Origin: Streptomyces sp. 1222.5
Lineage (GTDB): Bacteria; Actinomycetota; Actinomycetes; Streptomycetales; Streptomycetaceae
Length of the DNA stretch: 64,000 bases
NCBI RefSeq assembly: GCF_900105245.1
Contig: NZ_FNSZ01000001.1
Span: 310,001 to 374,000, forward strand
Direction of reading: 5' to 3'
The position numbers and the translations under genes are program-made. Each line of letters starts with the position of its first letter. The stretch's first letter is position 1. The notes under the pieces are model-generated. The model searched no databases and had not been told where the DNA came from. It saw nothing but the letters and a program-made list of their open reading frames with translations. Below, one piece after another: positions 36,884 through 45,805 of the stretch.

Positions 36884-37447
36884 TCACCTCGACGGACGAC
36901 GCGCCTCGGACTCATCCCCGGTAGCGCCGCCCGGGGGCTCGTTCTGCAGCGCCGCGCGCATCGTGCGAAGCCGGCGGGTCTGAAGGTTGCTGTTGTAGAC
37001 CATCCATCCGATGAAGACCACAGTGAGCACGGCCATGCCGATGGTCTGCCGTGGTCCGGCGGTGAGCGCGGTCAGCACGGTGATGGCACTGAAGAGCACC
37101 GCCAGGAAGGCCAGCGCCGCCACGCGGTGCCGGCTCCGGTGCAGCCGCTGCCCGACCAGGTCGCGCATCGCGGTCCGCTCTTGCGGATCCGACGGCACCT
37201 CACCGGTTCGCAGCTTCCGGTCCAGTGACACGAGGCCGTCTGTCGTACCGCCCGCGGCCCGCTTCTCCCTGCGGCGCGCGACCAGCGCCACGCAGATCCC
37301 GCCAAGGGAAATGACCGCGGTGCGCACCACCACGGAGGGAAACGACCGCCCCGGGTACAGCAGCGTGATCAGGACACTGGCAGCAAGGACGGACAGAGCG
37401 ATCTGCGCCCACAGGTGCTTCGCCAGAAACACGTTGATCCGTTCCAT
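36884..37447 (-). CDS. membrane protein with three to four helices
   Basis: A 187-residue protein. Helices are visible at about 10-32 (AQIALSVLAASVLITLLY), 38-56 (VVVRTAVISLGGICVALVA), 108-127 and 130-150 (RQTIGMAVLTVVFIGWMVY). A central soluble loop has RTAMRDLVGQRLHRSRHR. The start at 37447 follows GGGAGG. It is separated by 11 bp from the preceding 86-residue membrane protein and is likely co-translated. Family not recognised. Confidence 0.7.
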   Translation of the reverse strand: MERINVFLAKHLWAQIALSVLAASVLITLLYPGRSFPSVVVRTAVISLGGICVALVARRREKRAAGGTTDGLVSLDRKLRTGEVPSDPQERTAMRDLVGQRLHRSRHRVAALAFLAVLFSAITVLTALTAGPRQTIGMAVLTVVFIGWMVYNSNLQTRRLRTMRAALQNEPPGGATGDESEARRPSR

Positions 37448-37458
37448 GCCCGGCCTCC

Positions 37459-37719
37459 CTAGATCCGCTTCCTGGCCCGGACGGTCGTGAGCAGCATGGC
37501 GCACGCCACGGCCAAAAGGATCCAGGCCACTGCGCAGTACGCCCAAGCCGTCATCCCCCGTACCGCGCCGACCGAACTCGCCACCGCCCACACGGCCAGG
37601 ACGAAACAGAGGGCGGTCCATGCGATGTCGGCGAACCGGAAGCGTAGTTGAGCGCGCTGACGGGTGCCGGGCTGCAACGTGCCGAGTCCAGTGACCTCGG
37701 CCCTCTTGCGCGATTCCAC
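37459..37719 (-). CDS. small two-helix membrane protein
   Basis: An 86-residue protein with two hydrophobic stretches (IAWTALCFVLAVWAVASSVG and AVAWILLAVACAMLLTTV) and basic ends. Its stop lies 11 bp before the start of the 187-residue membrane protein, so they form an operon. Function unknown. Confidence 0.65.
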   Translation of the reverse strand: MESRKRAEVTGLGTLQPGTRQRAQLRFRFADIAWTALCFVLAVWAVASSVGAVRGMTAWAYCAVAWILLAVACAMLLTTVRARKRI

Positions 37720-37958
37720 GAAACGTCACTCCTCTCAGCCGGACTGGGTCTCCCGACTACCCGGGCCCTACGCGCACACGCACCAAGTAGGCCTATGTAT
37801 GCGGAAGTTGTTGATCCGTTTACCTCTGGCCGGAAAGCCACCCAAGGGCCTGTTCGACCTCACCATCACTTGCCGAGAACCCTCGTTTGCGATGGATGGA
37901 CGGGGGCACGAGGTCTTCACCGCAACAATGGCGAAGACCCTACGAGGAGGCGTGCCTC

Positions 37959-38132
37959 ATGAGTGCCGGCGAAAAGGCCAAGGCGAAGACCGAGCAGGCT
38001 CAGGGAAAGGCCGAACAGGCTGTCGGAAAGGCCGTCGGGAACGACCGCATGGCCGCCGAGGGCCAGGCCAAGAAGAACACGGGTGACGCCCGCGAAGCCA
38101 AGGAAAAGGCCAAGGACGCCTTCAAGCACTGA
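37959..38132 (+). CDS. CsbD-family stress protein
   Basis: A 57-residue hydrophilic protein, almost all Ala, Lys, Glu, Gly and Gln: KAKAKTEQAQGKAEQAVGKA, VGNDRMAAEGQAKKNTGDAR. This is the CsbD repeat pattern (..G..QAKGKAKE..G...), a family of small sigma-B- or stress-induced proteins of unknown action. The ATG at 37959 has GAGGAGG. A strong terminator follows. Confidence 0.85.
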   Translation: MSAGEKAKAKTEQAQGKAEQAVGKAVGNDRMAAEGQAKKNTGDAREAKEKAKDAFKH

Positions 38133-38636
38133 GCCGCCCTCGGCGCATGAGAGGGGCTGTCCCGGGAAGAACCGGGGCGGCCCCTCTTTCTCGTGTGCTC
38201 CGGAACCGCCGACCCTCCGAAGGCCGTCACCTGCTTGTGTCGACAGCCTCCTGATCACCAGCAGCAAACCTGGTCATTCGGCTGTGCGGCCTCCGACAGC
38301 TCCCTTTTCGACGTGGGGGCGGCCGCCACGCTCTACCCCCTCATTCTCCGTCGACAGCATTCGACGTCCACGCTTGCCAACACGCGCACAGACGCGACCG
38401 CTCTGACCTGCGGCACAGATCGCCGACCCGAGCCCGCGGCTCGGTACGGCACGGTGCACCCCATCGCAGCGGACATCTGACACGCTCCCCGCCTCGCCAA
38501 CCTCCTCCATGTGTTTTGTCATGGGAGGTGGGGGCATTCGCAGCCTGCATCGAGGCGACGCGGGTATCGGCACCAGGCTGCCCACGACGTTCCGCGGACG
38601 GGCCAGGCCGAATCAGATGACGAGGGGTTGGTCACG
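38133..38636. other. intergenic region
   Basis: About 500 bp between the CsbD gene and gvpA. Contains the CsbD terminator at its left end; the rest has no recognisable gene. Confidence 0.45.
38151..38186 (+). terminator. CsbD gene terminator
   Basis: GAGGGGCTGTCCCGG and CCGGGGCGGCCCCTC flank a short loop, giving a long GC-rich stem 18 bp after the stop codon, followed by TTTCTC. Confidence 0.85.
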
Positions 38637-39035
38637 ATGACCGTGGCACGGCAGCAGGGCAGCGGGGGCGGCTCCAGCGGCCTGTACGACGTACTGGAGC
38701 TCATCCTCGATCGCGGGCTCGTCATCGACGCTTTCATACGCGTCTCCGTCATCGGCATCGAGATCCTCACGATCGACATACGGATCGTCGTCGCCAGCAT
38801 CGACACCTACCTCCGCTTCGCCGAGGCATGCAACCGCCTCGACCTGGAATCCGGACCCCGCAAACCAGCGGGCCGCACCGACCTGACGGAATCGCTGACC
38901 GAGTCAGGCGCCCGTGGCAAGACCAAGGGAGCCCTCTCCGGCGCCGCCGAGACCGTCTTCGACGCCTACCAACAGGCACGCGACGAAGGCAGAGCCCGTC
39001 AGAGCGAGCGCGCTGCGGACCGGGAAACGGAGTGA
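38637..39035 (+). CDS. gvpA: gas vesicle structural protein GvpA (orphan)
   Basis: A 132-residue protein. Residues 16-70 carry the GvpA/GvpJ core: GLYDVLELILDRGLVIDAFI, RVSVIGIEILTIDIRIVVAS and IDTYLRFAEACNRLDLE. The hydrophilic C-terminal tail (GARGKTKGALSGAAE) matches the longer Streptomyces versions. GvpA subunits form the vesicle wall ribs, but assembly needs GvpF, G, J, L, S and K, none of which are nearby. An alternative is GvpJ. Start ATG 38637 has only a weak GAGGGG site. Its role here is unclear. Confidence 0.87.
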   Translation: MTVARQQGSGGGSSGLYDVLELILDRGLVIDAFIRVSVIGIEILTIDIRIVVASIDTYLRFAEACNRLDLESGPRKPAGRTDLTESLTESGARGKTKGALSGAAETVFDAYQQARDEGRARQSERAADRETE

Positions 39036-39433
39036 CGTGACGACTACCAGGGCTGACAGGGTCAGCAGTGCCTCCCCGCCGCAGTTCCAGGTCACTATCG
39101 GCTGTACTGCCGCCGGGCGGTCCGGGTAGCGGAAGGTGGTCTGTACCCGGTCGCTGCTCTCCATTTCCGTCCGTGGCCGACATGCCGCAGGGAGCTGGGC
39201 GTCCAGCCGTGCCACCGCCCCACTGGCTGCCGGGGCGGCGCACGCCTGTCGTCCCGACGACCTCGATGCAGCGGTATCCGCTGACGGCGATGGTCTGCGT
39301 GTTCTCCGGCGGGGCGGAGATCATGGCCGTACGGGAGGTCCGCTCGGACAAGACGGCAGGTGGGCTATGGCTCCTGCGTCGGGTGCGTCCCCCTGCCGCC
39401 TTCTGAGAACCTGGTGACGAGGGGTGGTATCCC
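39036..39433. other. intergenic region
   Basis: About 400 bp between gvpA and the phosphatase gene. No recognisable gene or hairpin. Confidence 0.4.
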
Positions 39434-41302
39434 ATGACCGGTTCGTGCGGCGAGCTGAATCCTGGCTTCGGGGACGCCGTTCTGCGTGACCTGGGTGCCG
39501 GTGTCTTCACCCTCGACGCGGCCGGGCTGATCACCTACGTCAATCCATGGGCGGAGCGTCTGCTGGTCCGGCCGGCGGCGCAGATGCTGGGGCGTGACGC
39601 GCATGATCTGCTCCACCGCAGCCCGGACGGCGGTCGGGTTCCGCCCGAGCGGTGCCTGCTGCGGGCTCCGCTCGCGGGCGGCACGGATGCGGTCGAAGGA
39701 AGCGAGGAGTACTTCCTGCGCGGGGACGGGGTCCTGCTGCCGATCATCTGGTCGGCGACGCCGCTGGTCCTTCGCAGTGGCGCGCCCAGCGGGTTGGTGA
39801 TCGTCTTCAGTGACTTCAGCTTGCACCGGGACGCCGAAGACCGGGCGACCGCCCATACCGCCGCTCTGGAAGCGCTCACCGACCGGCTGAATCTCCTCTC
39901 GGAGGTTTCGTCGGTCCTCATGTCCCACATGGACGCCACCGTCGCCGTGCGCGAGCTGCTTCCCTTGCTGGTACCGGTACTCGGTCACTGGGCCGCTATC
40001 GACCTCGTCGACGCGCGATCCGGCGCCCTGCAGCGCGTCGCCGTGCGCAGCCCGGCCGATCCACGCCTCGCCGGGCAACTGACCGGCCCGCTTCCGCTGC
40101 CGGCGACGCATCAGCCGGAGATCATCCGCGGCGACCGTCCGGTCCTGTTGCAGGCGACCGACATGCTGGATGCGGACGTGCCGCTCGCGACCACCCACCG
40201 GATCTTGTTCGAACGACTCGGCGGCCATTGGGCCACCGCCGTACCCATCCGGTCCCGCCGGCGGTACTACGGCGTCCTGACCGTGGCGCGAGCCGAAGAA
40301 TCCCCTCCGCCGGCCGAGGCCGAGATGCGGCTGCTCGCCGACATCGGACGCCGTCTCGCGCTGGTGCTGGACAACAAGCAGCTCTACGACGAGCAGCGCA
40401 ACGTCGCGGAGACCATGCAACGCCAGCTACTCGCCCCACTGCCGCAGGTCGACCACCTGCGCATGGCCGCCCGCTACCTGCCGGCGCAGCGCGCCCTGGA
40501 GATCGGCGGCGACTGGTACGACGCCTTCCTGCTCTCCGACGGCGTCATGGCCCTGGTGATCGGCGACGTGGTGGGCCACGATCTGCAGGCCGCGGTCCAC
40601 ATGGCCGAGGTACGGAACATGCTGCGCGCTCTGGCCTGGACCCACGTGGAGCCCCCCAGCATGATCATGCAGCGGCTGGACGAGGCAGTGACCCACACCA
40701 GCGACGCACCCATGGCCACGCTGATCTTCGCCCGGGTCGAAGGCCCAGAAGGAGGGCCTTGGCGGCTGCGCTGGGTCAACGCCGGTCACCCTCCGCCGCT
40801 GCTGATCACGCCCGACGGAGCGACACGATTCCTCAGCGGCGGCCACGGGCCGCTGATCGGCATGAGCACCACCTTGCACCTGGGCCTGACCTGGCCGGAC
40901 GCGTGTGAGGACCTACCGGCGGAGGCCACCGTGCTCTTCTACACCGACGGCCTGGTCGAGAGCAGGGAACAGCCCATCGACGCCGGCATGGCCAGACTCC
41001 GCCACCACGCCTCCCTCCTGGCCAAGCGACTGGACGCCGGGACCATCGACGACTTCTGCGATGAACTCCTGCGGCGCCTCTCCCCTCACGGCGACGACAC
41101 AGCCCTGCTGGCCCTGCGCCTCCCACCGGCCGGAGCCGGCGCCCGCGACGACCACAGTCCGGCACCCCCACCGCAAGACCCTCACAGCCCCGCCGCCCCT
41201 GAACGGGCCGCTCCCGGTTCACTCCAGGAACACGCTCCCGTCCAGGACCCCACACGAGCGACCCGCGAGGCCCGGCGCCCGCCGGACAGACCCGACATGT
41301 AG
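39434..41302 (+). CDS. PAS-GAF-SpoIIE (PP2C-type) phosphatase
   Basis: A 622-residue signalling phosphatase. Domain order: PAS (about 15-130; GVFTLDAAGLITYVNPWAER), a linker helix, GAF (about 165-320; HWATAVPIRSRRRYYGVLTV) and a PPM/SpoIIE catalytic domain (about 335-555) with EIGGDWYDAF, VIGDVVGHDLQAA, NAGHPPPLL, FYTDGLVESR and GDDTALLAL. The metal-binding Asp residues are present. The C-terminal 60 residues are Pro/Arg-rich. Such phosphatases dephosphorylate anti-sigma antagonists in SigB/SigF-type stress circuits of Streptomyces. Its target is not in this window. Confidence 0.92.
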   Translation: MTGSCGELNPGFGDAVLRDLGAGVFTLDAAGLITYVNPWAERLLVRPAAQMLGRDAHDLLHRSPDGGRVPPERCLLRAPLAGGTDAVEGSEEYFLRGDGVLLPIIWSATPLVLRSGAPSGLVIVFSDFSLHRDAEDRATAHTAALEALTDRLNLLSEVSSVLMSHMDATVAVRELLPLLVPVLGHWAAIDLVDARSGALQRVAVRSPADPRLAGQLTGPLPLPATHQPEIIRGDRPVLLQATDMLDADVPLATTHRILFERLGGHWATAVPIRSRRRYYGVLTVARAEESPPPAEAEMRLLADIGRRLALVLDNKQLYDEQRNVAETMQRQLLAPLPQVDHLRMAARYLPAQRALEIGGDWYDAFLLSDGVMALVIGDVVGHDLQAAVHMAEVRNMLRALAWTHVEPPSMIMQRLDEAVTHTSDAPMATLIFARVEGPEGGPWRLRWVNAGHPPPLLITPDGATRFLSGGHGPLIGMSTTLHLGLTWPDACEDLPAEATVLFYTDGLVESREQPIDAGMARLRHHASLLAKRLDAGTIDDFCDELLRRLSPHGDDTALLALRLPPAGAGARDDHSPAPPPQDPHSPAAPERAAPGSLQEHAPVQDPTRATREARRPPDRPDM

Positions 41303-41490
41303 GGCCCGCGGTCGATGGGAGGGCAGACTCTGGTTCCTGAGCACTCGCTACGAGGCCTCTGTGTCGGACGTGAGCGCGGTTGTTCCCATGAATGCCGCCC
41401 TACGTCCTCTGCGCATGGGCCTTGTTGGCCGTACTCGCAGGACAGAATCTCTGAACTGACGACGCGCAACCGATCGAGTCGTTCGCGAGG

Positions 41491-41793
41491 TCAGTAATTC
41501 AGGTGAGGCCACCCGGTCGAGTTGCCCGCCCTCTGGTGGGGGACGCGCGCCGTCCTGAGGTGATGGCCGTCCGAACGACCTGGCGGTACCTCGATTGCCG
41601 GCCGACGGCGGCGTGCACCACCATGCTCACCCCAGTACAGGACGCTACCGGCAGCCAGGGCAAAGCCGATTCCCGCGCCCACCAAGGCACCGAAGGCACC
41701 TCCCGAGGCGAAGCCGAGCACGGCTCCGGTCAGCAAGCCCGCCAGCGAGGCACGGATGAAGTACCTGCGAATCCTCTCGTCCACCAAAATCAC
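41491..41793 (-). CDS. glycine-rich two-helix membrane protein
   Basis: A 100-residue protein with a continuous hydrophobic Gly/Ala-rich hairpin (SLAGLLTGAVLGFASGGAFG and ALVGAGIGFALAAGSVLYWG), resembling glycine-zipper membrane proteins. The C-terminal 45 residues are basic and less conserved-looking. GTG start at 41793 is uncertain; a nearby in-frame GTG three codons on is equally possible. Function unknown. Confidence 0.5.
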   Translation of the reverse strand: MILVDERIRRYFIRASLAGLLTGAVLGFASGGAFGALVGAGIGFALAAGSVLYWGEHGGARRRRPAIEVPPGRSDGHHLRTARVPHQRAGNSTGWPHLNY

Positions 41794-42013
41794 CGCCTTT
41801 CACAGGGCTCTCTGCCCAGCCCTCCAGCAACTAACCGGCGATTCGTCAGACCAGGTGAATGATCGGCAGTTTCGGCGAGGCCTGAAATATCGACCAGAGG
41901 ACTGGGAAGGTTCCTCCTTCGTGGCCGGTCCGTGAATACCAGCTTGGCAAGGGCCAGTTACTGTCGCCTGTTCAGTTCAGGTGGGCGTCGAAAGGCCATG
42001 TCGAAATCGACGG

Positions 42014-43108
42014 TCAGGTGTTGGAACCGCCGCTGGTGTGGCGTTGCCCGGAGCGGCTGCCGTGCCAGTCCAGCACCAGGGTGGTGGCGTCGTCCGCCAG
42101 CGCGCCGCGTTCCCGCATGCCGTCGGTGAGCAACACCAGGCGGTCGCCCGGTTCCGGACGCAGCCGCTGCACCTCGTAGGTGACCAGGGCGGGCACCCCG
42201 AATGGCAGGTTGACATTGAGGGGTAGTTCCTCCACTCGGCCTTCGCGCATCCGCAGGGGCTGGGAATGGCCGGCGTTGACCAGCTCGCAGGCTCCGGTGT
42301 CCAGCTCGATGCGCAGTAGCTGCCCGGTGGCCATGCCGCGGGCGTGGCTGGAGAGCGCCCGGTGTGCGGTGTAGGCCTGATCGAGGATGCTGTGCCCTGC
42401 GCGGCGGGCTCCGCGCAGGGCGTTGACGGTCAGCGTGGCCAGCAGCGCGTAGGCCGTGTCGTGGCCCATCGCGTCGGTGATCGACAGGTGGAGGGTGTCC
42501 TGGTCGAGGGCGCAGTCGTAGGTGTCGCCGCCGATCTCGTCGGCCGGGGCCAGAGCACCCGCCAGGGTGAAGTGGGCCGCCCCGCAGCAGGACGCCGACG
42601 GCAGCAGCTGGTGCTGGATCTCCGCGGCCAGACTCATCGGGGTGGTGCGCCGGCCCCAGTGGTAGAGATCCGTGAAGCGGCGGTCGGTCACCACTACGTA
42701 GGCCAGCGCGTGCGCCGCGCTGCCCACCGCCTCATGTACCGCGTCGTCCGTGTACGGCACGATCAGGTCCAGGACGCCGATGCAGTCACCTCGGTTCGTC
42801 ACCGGCGCCACCAGCCGGCAACCGCCCTCGACGTCCTCCTGGTGCAGTCGCTGGGACCGCAGTGCCCGGTCGTAGACGCTGCCCGCCGGCGCGATCCGCT
42901 CCGTCTCGCCTCGCGCCTGGGCGGCTGTGCCGGCTCTCGGTAGCCGTACTGCTTCATGCCCGAGCATGTCGACGAACAGAAACGACACCTTCGCCGCCGA
43001 GAACCGCTTCTCCAGGTTCCGGGCGACCACGTCCACCGACTCCACCGGCGCTGCGTCCTCCGCCGCCCGCAGCACATCGTCCAGGCCCGAGCCCGCATCA
43101 CCGGCCAC
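42014..43108 (-). CDS. SpoIIE (PP2C-type) protein phosphatase
   Basis: A 364-residue phosphatase with a degenerate N-terminal GAF-like sensor (about 10-170; VSFLFVDMLGHEAVRLPRAG, IGVLDLIVPYTD) and a C-terminal SpoIIE catalytic domain (about 185-355): EIGGDTYDCAL, ITDAMGHDTAYAL, NAGHSQPLRM, LVLLTDGMRER and DDATTLVLDW. Metal-binding Asp residues are intact. I chose GTG 43108 because GGGGAGG (43114-43120) sits 5-6 nt upstream; the reading frame continues back into a GGGCACC tandem repeat at 43213. It lies close to the other SpoIIE gene and the WhiB gene in a stress cluster. Confidence 0.85.
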   Translation of the reverse strand: MAGDAGSGLDDVLRAAEDAAPVESVDVVARNLEKRFSAAKVSFLFVDMLGHEAVRLPRAGTAAQARGETERIAPAGSVYDRALRSQRLHQEDVEGGCRLVAPVTNRGDCIGVLDLIVPYTDDAVHEAVGSAAHALAYVVVTDRRFTDLYHWGRRTTPMSLAAEIQHQLLPSASCCGAAHFTLAGALAPADEIGGDTYDCALDQDTLHLSITDAMGHDTAYALLATLTVNALRGARRAGHSILDQAYTAHRALSSHARGMATGQLLRIELDTGACELVNAGHSQPLRMREGRVEELPLNVNLPFGVPALVTYEVQRLRPEPGDRLVLLTDGMRERGALADDATTLVLDWHGSRSGQRHTSGGSNT

Positions 43109-43212
43109 AGCCACCTCCCCAGTCCACTCGAACCGGGTTCCCGGCAGCCCGGGTATGGATGCGCCCGGCCGACCGCCGCGCGTAGGTCCGCCGTGGTTCG
43201 CGCGCGGGCCCT

Positions 43213-43247
43213 GGGCACCGGGCACCGGGCACCGGGCACCGGGCACC
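43213..43247. repeat. 7-bp tandem repeat, five units of GGGCACC
   Basis: Five perfect units in the divergent region between the SpoIIE phosphatase and WhiB genes. On the minus strand each unit contains a GTG, and because the unit is 7 bp long, a change of copy number would move those codons into a different frame relative to the phosphatase gene. Confidence 0.92.
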
Positions 43248-43392
43248 GGTCCCGAGCGTCGGGGCGGCGCACACCACTACCGCAAGCGGGGCATAACCGT
43301 TTAATATTCTCCAAACCTCTGCCGGAACTACGACGCTGCCCGCGTCGTGGTCACCGTTCGCCTCCCCGCAGGCACCCGGAAGGGGTTTCTCC

Positions 43393-43794
43393 ATGACCTG
43401 CACTCCGAGCGAAGACCCGGCAGGCTCCGACTGGCGTGATCAAGCGGCTTGCGTCGGAGAAGATCCCGAGATCTTCTTCCCTCTCTCGGACCTCGCGGCT
43501 CCGCATGCCGAAGCTACCCTGGCCCGCGCGATATGCCGCCGCTGCCCCGTGATCATCGCGTGCCGCACCTGGGCACTCGACCACGGCGAGGACGACGGCA
43601 TCTGGGGCGCCACAACGGCCGCCCAGCGCCGCGCCATCCGACGAGCGACCACAGAATCCCCGGCAGCGTCCAGGCGCCACAGCGACGAGACGGGAGAGCC
43701 GTCCGAGTTAGCGGTCCGGATGCACGCCGTACCGCAGCAGCGCCTGCGGGAGGGCCCGCATGGCCGGCCACCCCGGTTCGCGGGGCGGCCTTGG
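43393..43794 (+). CDS. WhiB-family iron-sulfur transcriptional regulator (3' end unclear)
   Basis: The first 85 or so codons are a typical Wbl protein: cysteines at 20, 48, 51 and 57 (C-x27-C-x2-C-x5-C) for a 4Fe-4S cluster, and DDGIWGATTAAQRRAIRR with the GIWG turn and basic DNA-contact tail. Wbl proteins bind sigma factors and sense NO or O2. ATG 43393 follows GGAAGGGG. After residue 90 the sequence is low-complexity, and the frame stays open to 45081, running antisense through all of ku. I stopped the feature at the ku stop; the true end is uncertain, and a lost stop or frameshift near 43650-43700 is possible. Confidence 0.78.
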
Positions 43795-44886
43795 TCAGGC
43801 GGCGCTCTTCTTACGACGCCGGCCGGCGCGGGCAAGGGCGTCGATGAGGTCCTCGCGGCTCATCTTCGATCGGCCCGGCACCTCCAGCTCGGTCGCCCGC
43901 TGATACAGGTCCGCCTTGCTCAGCTTCTGCAGCTCCCGTTTCCCGCCGGTCGCGGCGCTTCGGGAGCGGTTCGAGGCTGCTCCGGTCTTCTTCGGCGGCG
44001 CCTTCCGCGTCGGAGTCTTCGCCGCCCTGCCGGCCGCACCCTTGCGAGCGGTCCCGCCCGGCGCGGACGTCCGCTCGGCGGTCGGCTCCTCTCCACCGCC
44101 ACGGCCGGAGCGGGCGGCCTTGAGGCTGCCCTTGAGAACCTTCATCAGGTCGATGACGTTGGTCGCCTCCGGCGGCGCATCGGCCGTGGCGATCTCCTGG
44201 CCCTCTGCTTTGGCCTTGACCAGCTCACGCACCTTCTCCTGGTAGGTGTCGCGGTACCGCTTCGGATCCCAGTCGGTGCTCAGCGCGTCGACCAGCTGCA
44301 ACGCCATGTCCACCTGCTTGCCCTGTCCCGCCTCTCCGGAGGGCAGTCCGGGCAGTTCCTTGCCCGGGTCGCGGACCTCGTCCGCCCAGTGCAGGGTCTG
44401 CAACACGAGCACCCTGTCCTCCGCGCGCAGGGCGGTCAGGTACTGCTTGTTGCGCATCACGAAAGTCGCGATGCCGGCCTTGCCGGTCCGCAGCAGGGCC
44501 GCGCGCAACAGTTCGTAGACCTTGGTGTACTCCTTGCCACGGGGCGCGATGTAGTAGGTGCGATCGAGGTACACCGGCTCGATGGCGTCCAGGTCGACGA
44601 AGTCGGAGATCTCGATGCTCTGCGAACGCCCCGGCGCGACCTCATCCAGCTCGTCCGGCTCGACCACGACGTACTCGCCCTCGCCGACCTCGAAACCCTT
44701 CACGATGTCGCCCGTGCCGACCTCGTCACCGGTGCGCTCATTCACCCGTCGGTTGCGGATCCGGTCGGAGGTGCCGCGCTGCAGCTGGTGGAAGTGCACC
44801 GTGTGGTCCTCGGTCGCGGTGTACAGCCCCACCGGCACCGTGACCAGCCCGAACGTGATCACACCGGTCCATATCGCCCGCCCCAT
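43795..44886 (-). CDS. ku: Ku protein (bacterial NHEJ)
   Basis: A 363-residue Ku homologue: ring-forming DNA end-binding protein of non-homologous end joining. The core (about 1-260) begins [20 protein letters not shown] and includes [20 protein letters not shown] and [21 protein letters not shown] long Ala/Lys/Arg/Thr-rich linker (about 265-320) leads to a C-terminal SAP-like helical motif ([34 protein letters not shown]), common in Streptomyces Ku proteins and thought to aid DNA binding. ATG 44886 gives the standard N-terminus. No ligase D gene is in the window. Confidence 0.95.
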   Translation of the reverse strand: MGRAIWTGVITFGLVTVPVGLYTATEDHTVHFHQLQRGTSDRIRNRRVNERTGDEVGTGDIVKGFEVGEGEYVVVEPDELDEVAPGRSQSIEISDFVDLDAIEPVYLDRTYYIAPRGKEYTKVYELLRAALLRTGKAGIATFVMRNKQYLTALRAEDRVLVLQTLHWADEVRDPGKELPGLPSGEAGQGKQVDMALQLVDALSTDWDPKRYRDTYQEKVRELVKAKAEGQEIATADAPPEATNVIDLMKVLKGSLKAARSGRGGGEEPTAERTSAPGGTARKGAAGRAAKTPTRKAPPKKTGAASNRSRSAATGGKRELQKLSKADLYQRATELEVPGRSKMSREDLIDALARAGRRRKKSAA

Positions 44887-45138
44887 ACCCCTGCTCCGTC
44901 CCGGCCGCCCGGCCACGCCCGGCACGACGGCCGGTGCTGCGCGCCTTGCCTCCACGCTCGCACCGCCCACACCTCCTCGCGCGCCGGGCGGCCAGGTCAG
45001 GCGCCCGAACGGGCCTCGACCGCAGGCGGAGAGGCGCCGTGCCGTCGTAGCGGGCCGAATGTTCGAGTACACGATGCGTAGGGACGCGCCTGCACCGGGG
45101 ATCCCAGGCCCTTGCGGTGTCCGGCCGTGACTGGGACT

Positions 45139-45640
45139 CGTGCCTCTGTCCAGTCCCGAAAGGCAGTGCCATGACGGGGCAGGCACGCGGCGGGCCTACT
45201 GGATGCACCGGGGCCGCAGGACAGAGCGGCTCCCCCACGAAGGAGTCCCCCTCATGTCCCCCACCGCCACCACCCCCAGCACCTCCCGCAAGCGGCGACT
45301 GGCCCTGCTGGTGGCCACGACCGGCCTGGCAGCAGGCGGCGTCATGATCCCCGCCACCGCCTTCGCCGCCACCCCGCCCGCACACACAGCACCCGCGCAC
45401 CACGGTCCACACGGCCACGGCAAGTCCACCAAGACCACCACCACCACGACCGAGACCACCACCAAGAACCGCCGCGGCACCACGACCACCAAAACCACCG
45501 AGACGACCACCACCACCAAGTCGCGACGCGGCACCACAACCACCAAGACCACGACAACCGAAACCAGCAGCAAGGGACGGAGCAAGTTCCACACCCACGA
45601 CCAGCACATCGCCGACGACGGCCCGGTCAACGGCCAGTAG
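45139..45640 (+). repeat. second copy of the 502-bp direct repeat
   Basis: Same orientation and nearly identical to 7104-7605. Differences found: C for A at the 5' edge, GAC for GGC near the end and CAG for CAA at the penultimate codon. Flanking sequences are unrelated. Confidence 0.95.
45254..45640 (+). CDS. secreted Thr/Lys-rich low-complexity protein (copy 2)
   Basis: A 128-residue protein identical to copy 1 except for Asp in place of Gly in the C-terminal IADDGPVNGQ. The signal peptide, the Thr-rich repeats and the SD (GAAGGAG) are the same. The polyproline upstream frame is also present (ATG 45171). Expression signals within about 110 bp upstream are duplicated, so both copies could be expressed if the promoter lies there. 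Confidence 0.7.
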   Translation: MSPTATTPSTSRKRRLALLVATTGLAAGGVMIPATAFAATPPAHTAPAHHGPHGHGKSTKTTTTTTETTTKNRRGTTTTKTTETTTTTKSRRGTTTTKTTTTETSSKGRSKFHTHDQHIADDGPVNGQ

Positions 45641-45805
45641 GGCGCGCACCGGTAACGGCTACGACCTGGGGCCGGTCGCCCTGCTCCTCACCCGAGGCTT
45701 CTCCTCACCCGCCGGTGCCGCCGCCCTGCGAACCCTCCGGCACGCCATTTCGGCCCGCGAAACCGCCGCGCGAGGCAGACCTTCTGTCGCGTAGTGTCCC
45801 CGGTC

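Noticed and set aside
43201..43260. GGGCACC repeats considered as a direct-repeat origin or iteron
   Set aside because: 7-bp units without DnaA-like boxes, AT-rich region or a replication gene nearby.
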